Shown here in pieces: positions 19,792 through 33,120 of a DNA stretch of 64,000 bases (positions within the stretch are counted from its first letter, which is position 1; each line of letters opens with the position of its first letter). The DNA comes from Zeugodacus cucurbitae (Eukaryota > Arthropoda > Insecta > Diptera > Tephritidae): assembly GCF_028554725.1 (NCBI RefSeq), contig NC_071671.1, positions 70,426,001 to 70,490,000 on the forward strand, read 5' to 3'. The notes beneath the pieces were generated by a model. It worked only from the letters and a program-made list of their open reading frames with translations, was not told the DNA's origin and searched no databases. The position numbers and the translations under genes are program-made.

Positions 19792-21279
19792 ATATATTCT
19801 CATGTGAATTGATTGAATTTGCATTTGTTTTTGCCCAGAACTCCAGCTCTTCGCTTTCGTTACGCTTTCGCACATCAAATTTGTCATAATTTCCGTCAAA
19901 CTTTATTCATAGCCATCATGTCAATAGCGAGGCATCAACAACAGCGCCAGCATTAACATTAACAAAGCGGCTCTTACTCGTACAAAAACAACAACATACG
20001 TGTGCGTATGTATGTATGTGAGTGTGTGGCTTGTGCTTTGGTCAGCGTCGACCTCACTATTCATCGAGTTTTGTTAAAAACTAACTTTTTGTTTGCCATT
20101 TGTCCATCATTCCCACATTCAATGGTGCGTTTACACATCCACAACAACAACAATACCGCTATATTTACATATGTGTATGTTTGTATGTCGATAACTGAAC
20201 CGGTTTACACTGTGTTATTAGTTTATTTTTAGTGTTTTCTGTTGTTTTTGCTCATACTCGTAGTTGGGCCTGTTTTTGTCATCATTGCTGTTGTTGTTCT
20301 TTTTTTTCTTGTTGCTATTACAGATTTGCATAATTCTTTGGGTTCGATCCGGTGCGGCTCACTGACCAAATGAATAAATTTCCATCAACATATAGCGCTC
20401 GTCAAGCGAGGAAACACCGTAAATATGCTTTATATTTGAGTGTACATATGTATACATGTGAGTTATAAAGTGCGAATATATTATTTGGGGTATGTCCCTA
20501 ATAAATATTTTTTTTTTTTTACATCACACAATTTTGTATATGCTTTTTGATAATAACCACAATTGATTTCTGAAATGTCATATTTATAGCGTTGAAGTTT
20601 TCAATACTCGAGTAGTAAAGACATATACATTATTACTCGAACGGTGTATTTGGTCGTTCGTAGTATTAATCTCTTGAAAAATAGTCAAAGGGACCAATGG
20701 CAAATAACTCAAATATTTGAAATGACCCATTGCGACCTTTTGTCAGCCATAGTCTCGTTTAAAGATACCGGTATAATTGGCTTCTTGACATTTGCCTTTG
20801 ACTTCTTCAAGGAAACATACAAAAAATGTGTAAATATCAAATTAAGCTCTGAGTTTCTTCCACACTGTCATTGAGCTTACTTCGTAGTAAAGACCTTCGA
20901 TTCGACCAGCGTAAGAGATTAGCGAATCGAACACATTTTACTGAGTGTCATCACCAAAATTTTAGCAAACCTTGTCTTAAATTTGAGAAACACAACATGG
21001 TAACATTGAATTCAGAAGTTATAATACTTTGATGAGGTATCCACATACGCTCTCATATAGAATTCAACTCGCTAACTTTTTTGTTGCTGTTATGTGTAAC
21101 GCTTTAAAAGATAACGAGCAGCGATTTAGCGAATCAATATTGGTTAGTATTATATCTATTCCTATTGTGTTCTAGGTTTATACGATGATTCATATTGGAA
21201 ACCCTCTTATCTGAACTGTTCTAACGGATATTTGAAGAAAAGGACGAGATAAGAAAGAGAATGGAAATCAGTTCGTACA

Positions 21280-21520
21280 TCACAGTTTACTATCAACAAT
21301 ACACACATCACATCATAGCCACATCATCATTAAATCGCAAGCAATTATTTACTCTAAGTTTAGAATTAATTCAGTGAGTTCAAAAAGAATTTTAATTGTT
21401 ACATTTTGTGTAGTTTCCTGAAAAATATAGTTAAGTTTGAATACATTTTTCCTCATAGTCACATCACAATATCACATCATCGAATCATATCGACATACAT
21501 CATATGATCACCAATTCCGT
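21280..21520. repeat. CATCA/CACAT-rich degenerate repeat
   Basis: Many ACATCAC and ATCATAT motifs with irregular spacing; similar composition returns at 39300-39660, where ATGGTAACATT also recurs (compare the ATGGTAACATT near 20998). Probably fragments of one old repeat family. Confidence 0.3.
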
Positions 21521-24500
21521 TTTTGGCAATATTAAACTAAATGAAATGCTTTTAAATGTGCTTATAAAATATTTTGTGTCTTAAATTTACTTTTACAACT
21601 CTTCAAATGAAAGGAATTGCATTGCTGAAGGAAATTGAAATTCGTCGCATGATGTCAACGCAAATACACTTTCAGTAAAGCTTAATTACTCATTTTAGCT
21701 CACAAATACTTAGTGTGAGTCAACCTACGAAACATGAAAGGAGCTCTCACTCGCCTTGAAGGGCAGACAGTGCTACAATTATAGCTTTCGAATACAAATA
21801 TATCTCGTATACAAATAGCTGCCAATTATATATGTAAGTGAGTGAGGAATGCTCGAGAGCAGCAATTTGGAGTGTGATTACCCGAAGCTGGATTAGCAGC
21901 AATGAAGTGGAAAACTGCAATGACTTCACATTCAAATACAGCGGAATAAAGATCAAGAGGAAAGGAAAAGGAGGCGAAAATTAAAAGACTTGAAATTGAA
22001 GACTTGACAGCAAGGCAATGGGACGAAGGGCCATTTGGTGCAGGCGACGGCGGCGGAGAGCCGGCTAAGCAGTGATGGAGCTCTGCTCTTCGCAATGGCA
22101 ATGTCAACAGCAATCATAATAATTGTCACTTGCTGCACATTCCATTGCTCGAGCAAATAAGACATAAGACACAAGAAACAGAAACGGAAACTAAGTATGC
22201 TCTGTCTTTGTTGTTGTAATGCTACATAACCTTGTCCTTTTAATCTCGCTTGGTCTCATTTCTCTTTCACACCACTCTCATTCTAATCTTCCTCATTCTC
22301 TTCCATTCTTGCACTCGCACGCTTCAATGGACGTGTTTGTGTGTGCTTCTCGACTCGCATGCTGCCCGTCCATAGCTGGCGGTTGAGTGAAGTGCAAACA
22401 AACGCTTAGCAAAGTCAAGAACGTCAGTCAGGTAATGTCGCGCAAATAAGCCGGCAGCTTGGAGCAGTCCAAAGTCAGTTGTCAGTCGCTTGGTGTAATT
22501 AAGAAAATTACCGGACTTCTTTGTAGTGCCAACAATGAATGCATTCGTCTCTATGTGACTGAGAATATATGTGTGAGAGAGTATGTGTGAGTGAGTGGAA
22601 GAGTGTGTGTGAAAGCAAGTGTTTGTCTCACATTAGAAATGCTTTGAGTGCCGGCGGGTCCTGTTGTGTTTGCTGAATGAAGCTCAAGTGTTGGGAGAGA
22701 ATATTTGGCATTGGAATATTTGAATGCATATTTGCTTTAATTTCCCAACCTTAAAAGTCAACTTGACCCTTTGAAAGTTGAAATAGAAGGGATAAAGGTA
22801 AGTACTGTCAGCTTGGCTACTGGTTAAGCTGCTGGTGGTTGTAGATGTACCTTAATAGCATTCCTAATTTATGGTATTTGTCATTATTGTATAATATGGA
22901 AAAAATAAGTCCTATACTTCTACTTCTACAGGGTGAATGAGTCTTCTTCTATACAAAATTAATTACCAGAGTGCCGCGATTTCAATAAATAACGAATAAT
23001 TACCAGTTTAAAACCTCCATACGCTGAAGACTTCCTGCTCAAAGACAAATATAAATTTGTTTCTTATCAAAGTCCTAATGCCATTTTCCAGAACAAGAAA
23101 TCCGATCAGCCTCCACCACGAAATCTTCAAATCCAAAGATGACAACATGATTTGCCATTCAACTGTCATCGCGTGGAATAACTTTGACAGTTATGAGTTC
23201 CGTCAATCCAGTCAATATCGTCAGCTTGACAACCCCAACTCTACAACACAAAAGGCAAAGCGATAAGCCATTGAGGAGTGGGGTGCGCAGGTGTGTAGTG
23301 GTCAGGCGCGCTGAGTGGGAATACCTGGAATAGCTTTTGAACCACACATACAGTCGAATAGAACTGTTAATCTACGCACTCAGCACTTGAAATCAAGCAC
23401 TCGGCTATGCAGTCAGTAGTCAGCGTGACAGTTGCCTAGAGAGTTATTGAAAACTCTGTAAGACTGTACCTTTATGCTTTGTGTTTCTTCTGTGTAACTA
23501 CAAGTCGGCCGTGTTTGAGTGTATATGTGTGTGTGTCAGGTGTCGTGTTCATTTCGAGTGAAACAACTTCATCAGTCATCATCAAAATAACGAAATGACA
23601 TTTACAAATTATGATTGATTGCTCTCTCGTTTTTTTGTTGGGCCAACTAACAATGAGTGTCAAGTGTGCTGTTCGACACTCAACACTGCGCTGCGTCCTG
23701 TTGCACTCCGTTAAGCACTACGCATTTATGCAGAGATACATTTGTGTATTTGTGTCGCTGGATATGTGGATTTCCCAGAATTGCTTGTGATTTAGCTGCC
23801 GCTATGAATTGCTTATGAGTTCCCATATACTCGAGTTGACTGCGTATCTCTCGCATTTATTGCTTTGGCTTCTGCGTAACTTGAAGCGAGAAGAGCAGAG
23901 CAAAAAAGGTGTAGCGTGCTAATAGAATACACTACATTTGTAGTCTATTTTACTTTTGCACATTTTTTGTTGTCTGGTACTACTGTCGTAAATGGCATGG
24001 CAGCTTCCTGGAAATGAGGTCCATATTTGTATGTGCTATGATATAATTGGCGCTTGCACCTTTTTTTAGATGCTCAGCGGAATTTTCCTTCAATTGGTGG
24101 AGGTGACAATCAAAAAAGTGTGGATGAAAGCTTTAAGCTGGCCCTGAAGAGCTTTTATCAGAAACTCTTTTTAACGATAGAATTATATTTTGATTTCGAA
24201 GTAATTATAAATTCCCAGGGATTATATCCTCAGAAAATTTATAGAAAACTGCTTCAGAGCTTTAAAGCTTTTTTTTATTACTAAACGATTTCCTCAAATT
24301 TTCACTAACTTTTTCGTACTCTGAATGCACTAGTCATCGGATATTCATATAATTGGCTGTGTGTATCAGTTCGGGTTCGTGTTGAGTAGTTGCCACACTT
24401 TTTATCCGTAATTGAGTTTTCAATCTCCCCAAATGTTTTTCCTTCTAAACCCATGTACTTCGAGACCCAAAAAATTTCGTGTCAATGTATGGGATTAACA

Positions 24501-25388
24501 GTCATGATTTACAATTTATTCACACACATAGAACATAATATTTGAATTTTTTTATCATCTATCTGTGACATATCGCTTTTCATCAATGTTTTCAGCGCAT
24601 TCAATTCAATAGAGAGCTTTTAATTTCTGACTAACAAATTTTTTTGTTTTCTGAATGGCAACTGCGAAGGTCGGCTTACGCGGCGCATTTGAAAGTCATT
24701 TGTATATTCAAGCAGTTTTTTGTTTGCCAAAAGTGTTGTTGATAGTACAGCGAAAAATATAAAAACATCAGCACCACTGATTATATCATCAGCTGGCAAA
24801 GCATGCTGCTGAGATTTAATTGGAATTTCTAACTAAAAATTTAATATTCCAGCGAAGCTGTTTAGCTTAAAGTGAATTCCTGCATAATATAATTTAAAAA
24901 TTCATTCGATTTTAGTGGCTGCACTGGCAAATTGTGTTTATTTTAAATAATTTAACGCAGTTGAAATATTATATTTTGGCCCCTCAGACTGTTAGGAAAA
25001 AATTGTATCGCAATTTAATGGAAAATTTATGATTTTCCGGTATATTTCAACAAATATACAACAATAACCTAATAACACAAACAATTTCCACTAATTTTCG
25101 ACAAAAAAGTCAAATAATAAAAAATGTATTAATTAATTGATTGATAACCCGATGTCAGCCGCAGTGTGACCACATGGCGTATGAGTGACTTTCAATTAAG
25201 TAATTAGTTTCACGTTTTCCAACGAATTTCCCCTGCTCTAAGCATGTATCACAACAAACAATTGACATTTATTAGACAATCCTTCGTTCATTCTATTGTT
25301 TTGTGAATTATGAAAATTTGTCCAACGCCGGCGGCATTTGCTAATTAACGCATATGCCATATAAATATGTAATTAAGTGCGCTCGTGT

Positions 25389-25407
25389 GCGTGTGTGTGT
25401 GTGTGTA
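25389..25407. repeat. (GT)n microsatellite
   Basis: Short GT dinucleotide run. Confidence 0.9.
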
Positions 25408-25869
25408 TCAGCACTTAATCCCGCGGGCCAGCGGTCGATAGCGATCTATTTTATAAGCCGTGACATAAGCTAATTTCACTTCTAATTTATTTACTCATTT
25501 GGCTAATGTAGAGTAAATACGCAGAGAGCAGTTGACAGGCGAGATTAATTTCAAATAAAATGATAATAGATATATACACATAACATAGCATAAGAACGGT
25601 GCATTTTTTTTTTTTGATTTCAATGAAAAACTAAAAAAAAAAACGTTTTTTTGTGAGTTAAAATTTTTTCATATTAAATTTGAACATACAACTTTTTTCC
25701 ATATATACCATACATATAGTATTTACTATGTATATATTTATTTAAAAATCTTTTATTGAAATGCCAGCGATATTTTTATCTTCTAAAAACCCAAAAAACT
25801 TTATTGTCTTTTTTCTTTAAAAAATGTTTTTTATTTGCTGTTCAAATGCAGTTAAATTTAAATGTATGG

Positions 25870-25893
25870 AGAAAGAGAAAGAGAGAGAGAGAA
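25870..25893. repeat. GA-rich simple repeat
   Basis: Run of GAGAAAGAGA and GAGAGA; a possible binding site for GAGA-type factors but not otherwise supported as regulatory. Confidence 0.8.
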
Positions 25894-28010
25894 CATGAAA
25901 TTCACTAAATGTTCGACCCTTTCCCACTGTCCGTTTTTATGAATATCAGTGAATTTCTAAGAAATATAAAAAAATATATTTGAATTATTATTATTACTTA
26001 GTCCTTAGTCCATTCCTACTTTGTAGTAATCGAAACCCCGAAACCATTAAGAGATTTTTCCACTTCAAAAAATACACTTTGCAATCACACTTGCCACCCA
26101 TGCGACCAATTCCCCATGTACGTAGATGTTAGATGACACCACCATCAAGCAACAAGCAAGCAACAGGCCAGCTTCTCCAGATCTTTAATTTGATTTTGTG
26201 AGCTCACTAACCACCTACATCGGCATATAAGCAGTTCAGTGTCCGATTAGCCCATCAACATGACAACTTGCCAGTCACTTGGAATCCAAAGCAAAGCTCA
26301 GCTCAGTGCACAGCAACTTACAAGCACACACTCGCATTGGTTAGGCGCTGCTGACTCCTAACGGTTGAGGGCCTGTTTGTGTGTGTATGTGCATCTGCTG
26401 GCATAACAGTACCAACATTTTGACACCTCTTTGTTATTGTGTGTTGTTGTAACAGCGCGGCTGTGTAGTTTGCTTGCCGCTCCGACCGAGCAATTATGCG
26501 TCTTTTATGTACGATCTTTCCTTTTTGGCGCCAGTCACCGGCAAGCGAGAAGGTTAAAGGCTCTATTTGCCACTTTTCTCAGCTGGCTGAGTTGGTCCAC
26601 ACTGCCCTCTCACGCCACCTCACATCACCTCGCTTCACTTGTAGTCCGTTAAGTTAAGGTAAGTCGGCGCTTGGCTAGTCCGTATCCTTGGTGCTGCAGC
26701 CGCCTACTAAATTAGTGCTGCTGTTGTTGTTGCTGCGTTGTGTTGTTAGTTGCTCCGACTAGTGCCGGTGTTTGCGGTTAGGCTGTGTAATGAGGCAGCT
26801 AACTTTGAGCGTTTTTGAGCACATTTCACTCAACAACAGGTGTTTACGGTTTTCCGAGCTTATAGTTGGGTAATTACGCTTAAAGGTGTGCACACACATA
26901 CACCCACACCCAACATGCACAAGAACAATGGACGCTCACCAGAAAATCGTTGAGGTGGCTTTACTTGGAGTATAGTGAACTTTGAGTTGGGGTGAATTTT
27001 TGAAGAGAGGAGCTGACTTAGAAGCTAATTCCTTTTGAAATAAAACTATTTTTTCAGCAGATTTAGATGGAAGGTTTGCCAACTTTTTGCTTTCTTTGTT
27101 GAAGAAGCGATAGTAGTGCTTCAAAAGTGGACGTAATTTGCTTGAAATCTCTAACATTCTCACATAACAGTCTTAACTTCTGGATCTCTGCGTGGACTAA
27201 TGACGTGATTCTCACTTTAAATTATCGAAGTTTGGTTCCCCTAGATTTTTGGATGAGGAATGTTGATGTTTATTATGGAAAGTTAATTTAAAATTGATTG
27301 ACTGCGCCTTCATGTGAAGAGTTGCCTACTACTAGCCAAGAGCTGAGTATACTATAAACGAGGTAGAGAATGAGTTTTTCCTGAAGAATGAGTCCAACCA
27401 TTTGGTCGGCTGTGTGTAATGTTTAAATTTTAGTTTTTAGAATGCGGAAGACATATTCTGCTATCGCCATGTTCGAGGAAATAAATGCACTAAAATATTC
27501 GCAAGCACCGGTTCGAGCTAACTTGTGAGCGTGAGCTCTATGCATATGAGAAGAGTAGAGCTCCATGCATTGGCATTGTGTGTGTGAGGTCAAAATGCCG
27601 TTTTGCAGTTTTGTTCCATGCTGACGGATGTCCGCGCTGTTTGCACAACAGCATGCCATTCATGTGAATACAATGGGCCACACCACTAACTATACACATT
27701 TGTATTAATGTGGTCTACCCACAGAGAGAGATGCGGGCTCTTATTATAAATATGCCAAAGGAAACATATAAGTACGCATGTGTGTTTGTGTGTGTGCGTA
27801 ATGCCAAAAATATAAGTGTTTGCACGCACTCAATAGTTACCATATAAAGTTACATACATACATGTATATAATAGAGACGGGAGCACAGTTATTCGAAATA
27901 TTCTGAATAGCGGAAGCTGAGAGCTCGAGCGCCATAGGTGCCTGTTGTCGTCGGGGCAACTGTTGCCCGTTTTTAAATGACTCAGCATTCAAGTTGAACG
28001 GAAGTGTGTA

Positions 28011-28031
28011 TGTGTGTGTGTGTGTGTGTGT
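28011..28031. repeat. (TG)n microsatellite
   Basis: TG dinucleotide run followed by CAACAA-rich DNA up to about 28260. Confidence 0.9.
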
Positions 28032-30249
28032 ATAGTCCATCAAGTACAACAAATACAACAATGCGACAACAACAACAACAATAGCAATGAAATTTTATGA
28101 CGGCAGCAGTAAATTTGTGTGGCCATAAGCACCAACGGCAACATATTCTTAAGTGGCAATAATTCGGCAGTTGCGGCACAGCAACAACAGCAACAATAAC
28201 GAAACCACTGCGACCAAACAACAACACTTGAGAACCACAAATCTCAACAACAACAACGCGCACCGGAACTGTGAGTTGCTTGCGCGTCTTGAGAGCTCCT
28301 CAGCTTACTGCGCCACTTTGCCGCTGGCAGCCACTGCCACTCGCCAACACTTACACACACGTCGACACAAATGTTGCTCCGTTATTGGCATTGTTCTTTT
28401 TTTCATTCACTGTTATCTGGCTTGCGAGTGCGGCGGTGCTTGTGGTAACCAGAATTTATTGTTAATTTATGAGCCGGATAGCATTTTAAGTGATTTTTTC
28501 CAAGCTCCTGCACCATCTTGTTGCTTTACTCACCCGCCCCACTCCCCTCTCTGTTGCCTTTTTACACACACAGCGCCTCGCTGCCCTTTGACTTGCATGC
28601 CATTGTAAATATTCTCAGTTGTAACTATTGCATTTATTGCTGCTGCTGTTGTTGTTGTGGTTGTTATGAAATATATTTCACTTTTTCATGGCGGTTGGCC
28701 AAGTGTGAAGCGTGCGGTCGGCGAAGTAAAATGAAAATGAAATGAAAATGAAAATAAATTCATAGCCATTGCAATCGAATTATTTATACATGATTTACAA
28801 AAATGAATTCACTCTTAGTTGGTCAGTCGTACATACATAAATACATTCATAAATACGGATATTAATATATATTGAAGTATTTAAATAATTTTAGCTCAAG
28901 AGCACGTAGAATTGCAAGCAACGCTTCTTTGGCTTTTATTTGTATTTATTTCAAAAATATTTTGGTCTTGTTATACACATTTGGAACATATGTTGTTGCT
29001 TTTATGTTTAATTAAAAATCTTGAATTTTGGTGAAGAAGCAAGAACAACACTAAAATTTATGATATTTTTTAGTCGACATACAACTTAAATACGTTTCTT
29101 TGAGAGTGTGAGGAGAACTGATATGAGAATTGGGAAAAGCCATCGGTTTATTTGGCTAAGATTATCTTGGGTGAGAATACAAAATAATGTCATCACAGAT
29201 AATAAGATTCATCAACTAAACTACCACAATTAATGTCGAAATAGGTTTAGTTTCCGGGCTAATCCCGACGGAAATCAAAATGATTCTACCTCCTTATAAC
29301 TTTTGCATTTGGCATCCGTCAAAAATCTGTATCTTAATAAGATCCAGTAGTTCAAATGAACCTCTTGTCTTCTACACTGAACCAGAAAGGTTTCATGGGC
29401 TTACTGAAAACCCAATCGTACAGTGTTCGATCACAACAGGACAAATGAGCTCCCTCCCGACAAGAGTGGCGAAGATCTACTTGGACCGCTTAAGTCGCCG
29501 GTCCATTGTGTTGCCGAAAGACTTTTAAATATGGATCACAAAGAATACCATTATTTCCTCTGAGCCTATTGCAAGCTTTATAAGGCGGCCATTCTAGTCA
29601 GTTCGCTTGGTTCGCCAAAGTATCGCTAATCAGATGTTTCAACCTCAGTCTTACGACCTGTAGTGATTAAGGGGACTTGAAAAGGTGAAGTGTGCATTAG
29701 TAGTTGCACTAGAGAGTTAAAAGTTGATTACAACAACTCCTCAGTTCATTTTCCTTAAATTTTTGTGTATGAACTCCGACAAAGTTAGATTCACTTTACA
29801 TGAACTGGTTTTTGCAAAAAGGATTATATGTCAACGAAGGAGATGCCAATGGGATTAAGCCGACCGAGGTCTATTATAAAGGGTTTGAGAATTTGGAGTA
29901 ATGGTGTAATCGGGTTGGTTCAAGAAGAACTTTCGGTGAAGACCACGAGCAAGGTTGTTACTAAGATACTTCAAAATGCTCAATTGAAAGCATAGTCTGT
30001 GGCATAAAGACTACTACTGATTACAACCAAATAAAGCATAAGCAAAAATAATAATATTCAGTTGGATGTACGTAAGCCTTAAGCCTGATACGTTTTATCA
30101 CTGCAAATAGATGTAATTCCAGCATGTAAGTCTGTGTACTTTTGTCACCGTTATGTTTTTAAGCGCACTTTGACAACATATGTCCATATGAATTGCTATT
30201 TTTACTGAACGCTGAACGCGAGCTTCACGAAACTGTCATGTTTTACAGC

Positions 30250-31100
30250 GAGATCACACCAACTGCTCGGCCCCCTCTTCAGCAGCGTATGTGTTGCAGA
30301 AAGCGCTTAATGCACTGGCTATTTTGTTAATCCCCAACTCGTGTCTATGCGCTAAAATACACAAAATCACGCAAATGAAGAACAACACGAAAGCCTCGCA
30401 TGACACATATGCCGCAACACGCACGGACGCACGCACACCCACACACAAACATATGCGTTGCAAGCGCGCGAGCTCCTCCCCCCGTGCCGCGCGTGTCGAC
30501 GTTTTAATTCATTGCGCAATGGACGCCTATTTGTTGCACAAACGAAAGCAGAAAGCACAAAAGCACGTAACGCCCACGCGACTCACGCCTGTGTGTGAGT
30601 GAGTGTGCGCGCGCTCGAGTAAATACCGAATTGTATGTAGGCAGTCGGTGATCACGCGCCGCGGGCAATGCCACTAAAACTTCAACTGCATGTAAGCGCC
30701 TCTAATGGCTTATAATGGCCGCCGCCGCTGCCGACGACTCGGCCAGCAATTGAATGTTGACTTGGCAGCGATTGCCGCCGGGCACGGAGTAACGCAACTG
30801 ACAGTCGAGTGAGTATGCGTGTGTGCGCGGTAGTTGTTTGTTAGTTTTTGCTCGCCCAGCGGTCGCTGCTTGTCGTGACAGTTGACCAAAAAAGTGACAA
30901 ACAATAATTGCGCGCTGGCGAGGGACCCTTCTCTACGCGAGCCCAGTGTAGAGAAGGGAGAGGGCGCTTCGCAAACAGAAGCCGGCCAAATGAATGACAA
31001 CAAATTGTGTGATTTTTATGCTTGCACGACAGCGTACACGCACACAATCAGCGCTGCCCGCGCCTACGAATATATTTGTGTGCGCGTTTGTGCGTTCTTC
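30250..31100. promoter_or_regulatory. GC- and CpG-rich island, possible promoter or leader exon
   Basis: Markedly richer in CG dinucleotides (CGCGCGAG, GCCGCGCG, GCCGCCGCCG) than the AT-rich surroundings. It contains an 11-bp perfect hairpin at 30926-30958 and a donor-like GTGAGTATG near 30808 on the plus strand. Such blocks in fly genomes often mark promoters and leader exons of large developmental genes. No coding frame is supported. Confidence 0.25.
30926..30958. repeat. Perfect 11-bp inverted repeat
   Basis: CCCTTCTCTAC at 30926-30936 and its complement GTAGAGAAGGG at 30948-30958, separated by 11 nt, inside the GC-rich island. Confidence 0.85.
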
Positions 31101-32885
31101 AGTGAAACTTGTTTATTTATTTACTGATTTTTTTCTTTAATTTGTCGTCGTCAACGATATGATAATAAAGGCAATAATTGCAGTTGCTGTAACTCTAAAG
31201 GCATAAAATAATTCACAAATAAATAACGGTTGTATTGAACGATTGAGAGCGAACTAACAATGACAAACTTACACACTTACATATAAATCAAGAATATATT
31301 TGTATCTAAAAATTATTTATTTGTCAGTTGTTATTGCTATATTCGTTAATAAGGCTATGTTCACAGTGCAGATAAATACAAAGCGGTACTGAAACTATAA
31401 CTAATATGTTTATATTTAGCAACCACAAGCTTGACTATACCATCAGTCAGCTACTTCAGTTAGCGTGATATTAGAACAGTGTTTGCATTTTTAGTTCCCT
31501 ATGGACACAGCCTTGGAACAACTGACCAAGCACGCCCACACACACATTGCAACTGCAGTGAGTTAAACTCGTCGGCGTTAATAACGAAAACGTGCTGGAA
31601 ATTGTCATTGTAGTCTTAACGCATTCGCATTCACTGCGCCCCTTCCGCCGCTTCCCCCTTTCGGTGCATTGGAAATATTGTGTGTTTTATAAAAAGGCAG
31701 ACGAGCAAAAATAGTACAACAAATGTCATGGCATTTAGTTTAGTTGCTTTTGAAAGTGACAAGGGGAGTAAAGGGGGCTCTTAGTAGCCTGTGCGAAGGG
31801 TTGTTGGCACTCGGCATGCAGCCACTGATGATGGAAACGTGATGGATTTCGGTGTGTGCATTCGACTTATGGCGCAATAGCACGGAAATGTGATTTTGAA
31901 TACGGCAGGCAGATAAAGTTGCGACAAAGCGTTGGCCGAAGCATTCACCCGCGCACACACAAACACATGCTCCGGCTTTTATTTAATTTAGATAGTTTTG
32001 CAAATTTGTTGCCATGTTTTCAGCGATATAAATAGTTTTTGGTTGCAGCGCAGAACTGGATTTATTATATATTATTATTTTATCATGATAAAATATCAAA
32101 ATTCCACAAAAATCCGCTTCACAAACGTATTATATAAGCTCTGCTTTTCACAGTTCAAATATTACTCACTGAGCTGCTGGTCGTATACGCAATATTTAAC
32201 AAATCTGCTACTTCATATTAACTCTCTTTTTTAATAACCGATTCGCCAGCAGATCAAAATCTTACTCTAATTGGTGTTAATGTATTAGCAGCTGATAATA
32301 AATTTGAAATGTGTGCGTTTGTATAATATAGAGTGCGATTGTTTTCGCGGGAAACTGTCCAAGATCCGTCATTCTCTCCCATTTTTAGCTCTTTTCATGT
32401 GAATTTTACACGATTGGAAAAAAAAAGATTGTGACGTCTTCTGTTAAGTTGTCGAGTGTAAGGCAGAACCACTTTAGGAAAGCATCTTTTATACTGGATT
32501 TACAATGAATTTTTATTATTAGTACCGAGAAATATAACATACACATCCTTAAGGAGTTCCATATGTGAAAACATAACCTCTCTTCGTGGTATATATAAGC
32601 TTTTCGCGAAACAAAAGTGCATTAAAATTTTATGGAAAACAATTTTCAGTTGAGCATAAAGTAGTTTCAGCAAATCCTTCATCTAAAGGAAATACCTTTT
32701 CACCGCTTAGTTGCATAGGTTTTTTATACTAAGAACTTTGAATTCGGGAAAATTGAAATAAGTTACAGACTTAATATGTTCGCAGTAATCCGAAATATAC
32801 CTCTTTTTGCGTTGGCGTATACGTAACCTGAATTTAAACTTTTATTTTTCTGAAATTTACATCGTTCCTTTCGTATTTTTACAAG

Positions 32886-33120
32886 GAATTGAAAAAGAGA
32901 ACTTACATGCTGAAGATTCCCATCAAATTTCAGATGTATGTAACTCTCAAAACAAACTCCGTAACGCAAAGCTCTCTTCCAACCACGATCGCTTTGACAT
33001 TAATTTTTTCATAGTTGAAGATGATGTTTCTGCCGCCGAGCAGCTTTTGCGAAATACCATTCAGCGTCGGTTGATAAAATCTAATAAACTTCTTGTTAAA
33101 TTATCAACTGCGAGGGTGAC
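32886..33120 (+). CDS. Candidate internal exon (weak)
   Basis: An open frame without an ATG follows an acceptor-like TATTTTTACAAG ending at 32885. The peptide is compositionally protein-like (e.g. FFIVEDDVSAAEQLLRNTI), but no flanking exon or clear donor was found; the frame stays open to 33334 through less protein-like sequence. I do not recognise the family. It could be a relic exon or chance. Confidence 0.15.

Noticed and set aside
20335..20360. GGTTCGATCC, resembling a tRNA B box
   Set aside because: No A box at the right distance and no cloverleaf can be drawn around it.
31688..31725. Strong TATAAAAAGG on the plus strand
   Set aside because: The following ATG frames are under 20 codons and no initiator lies at the expected distance; no gene supported.
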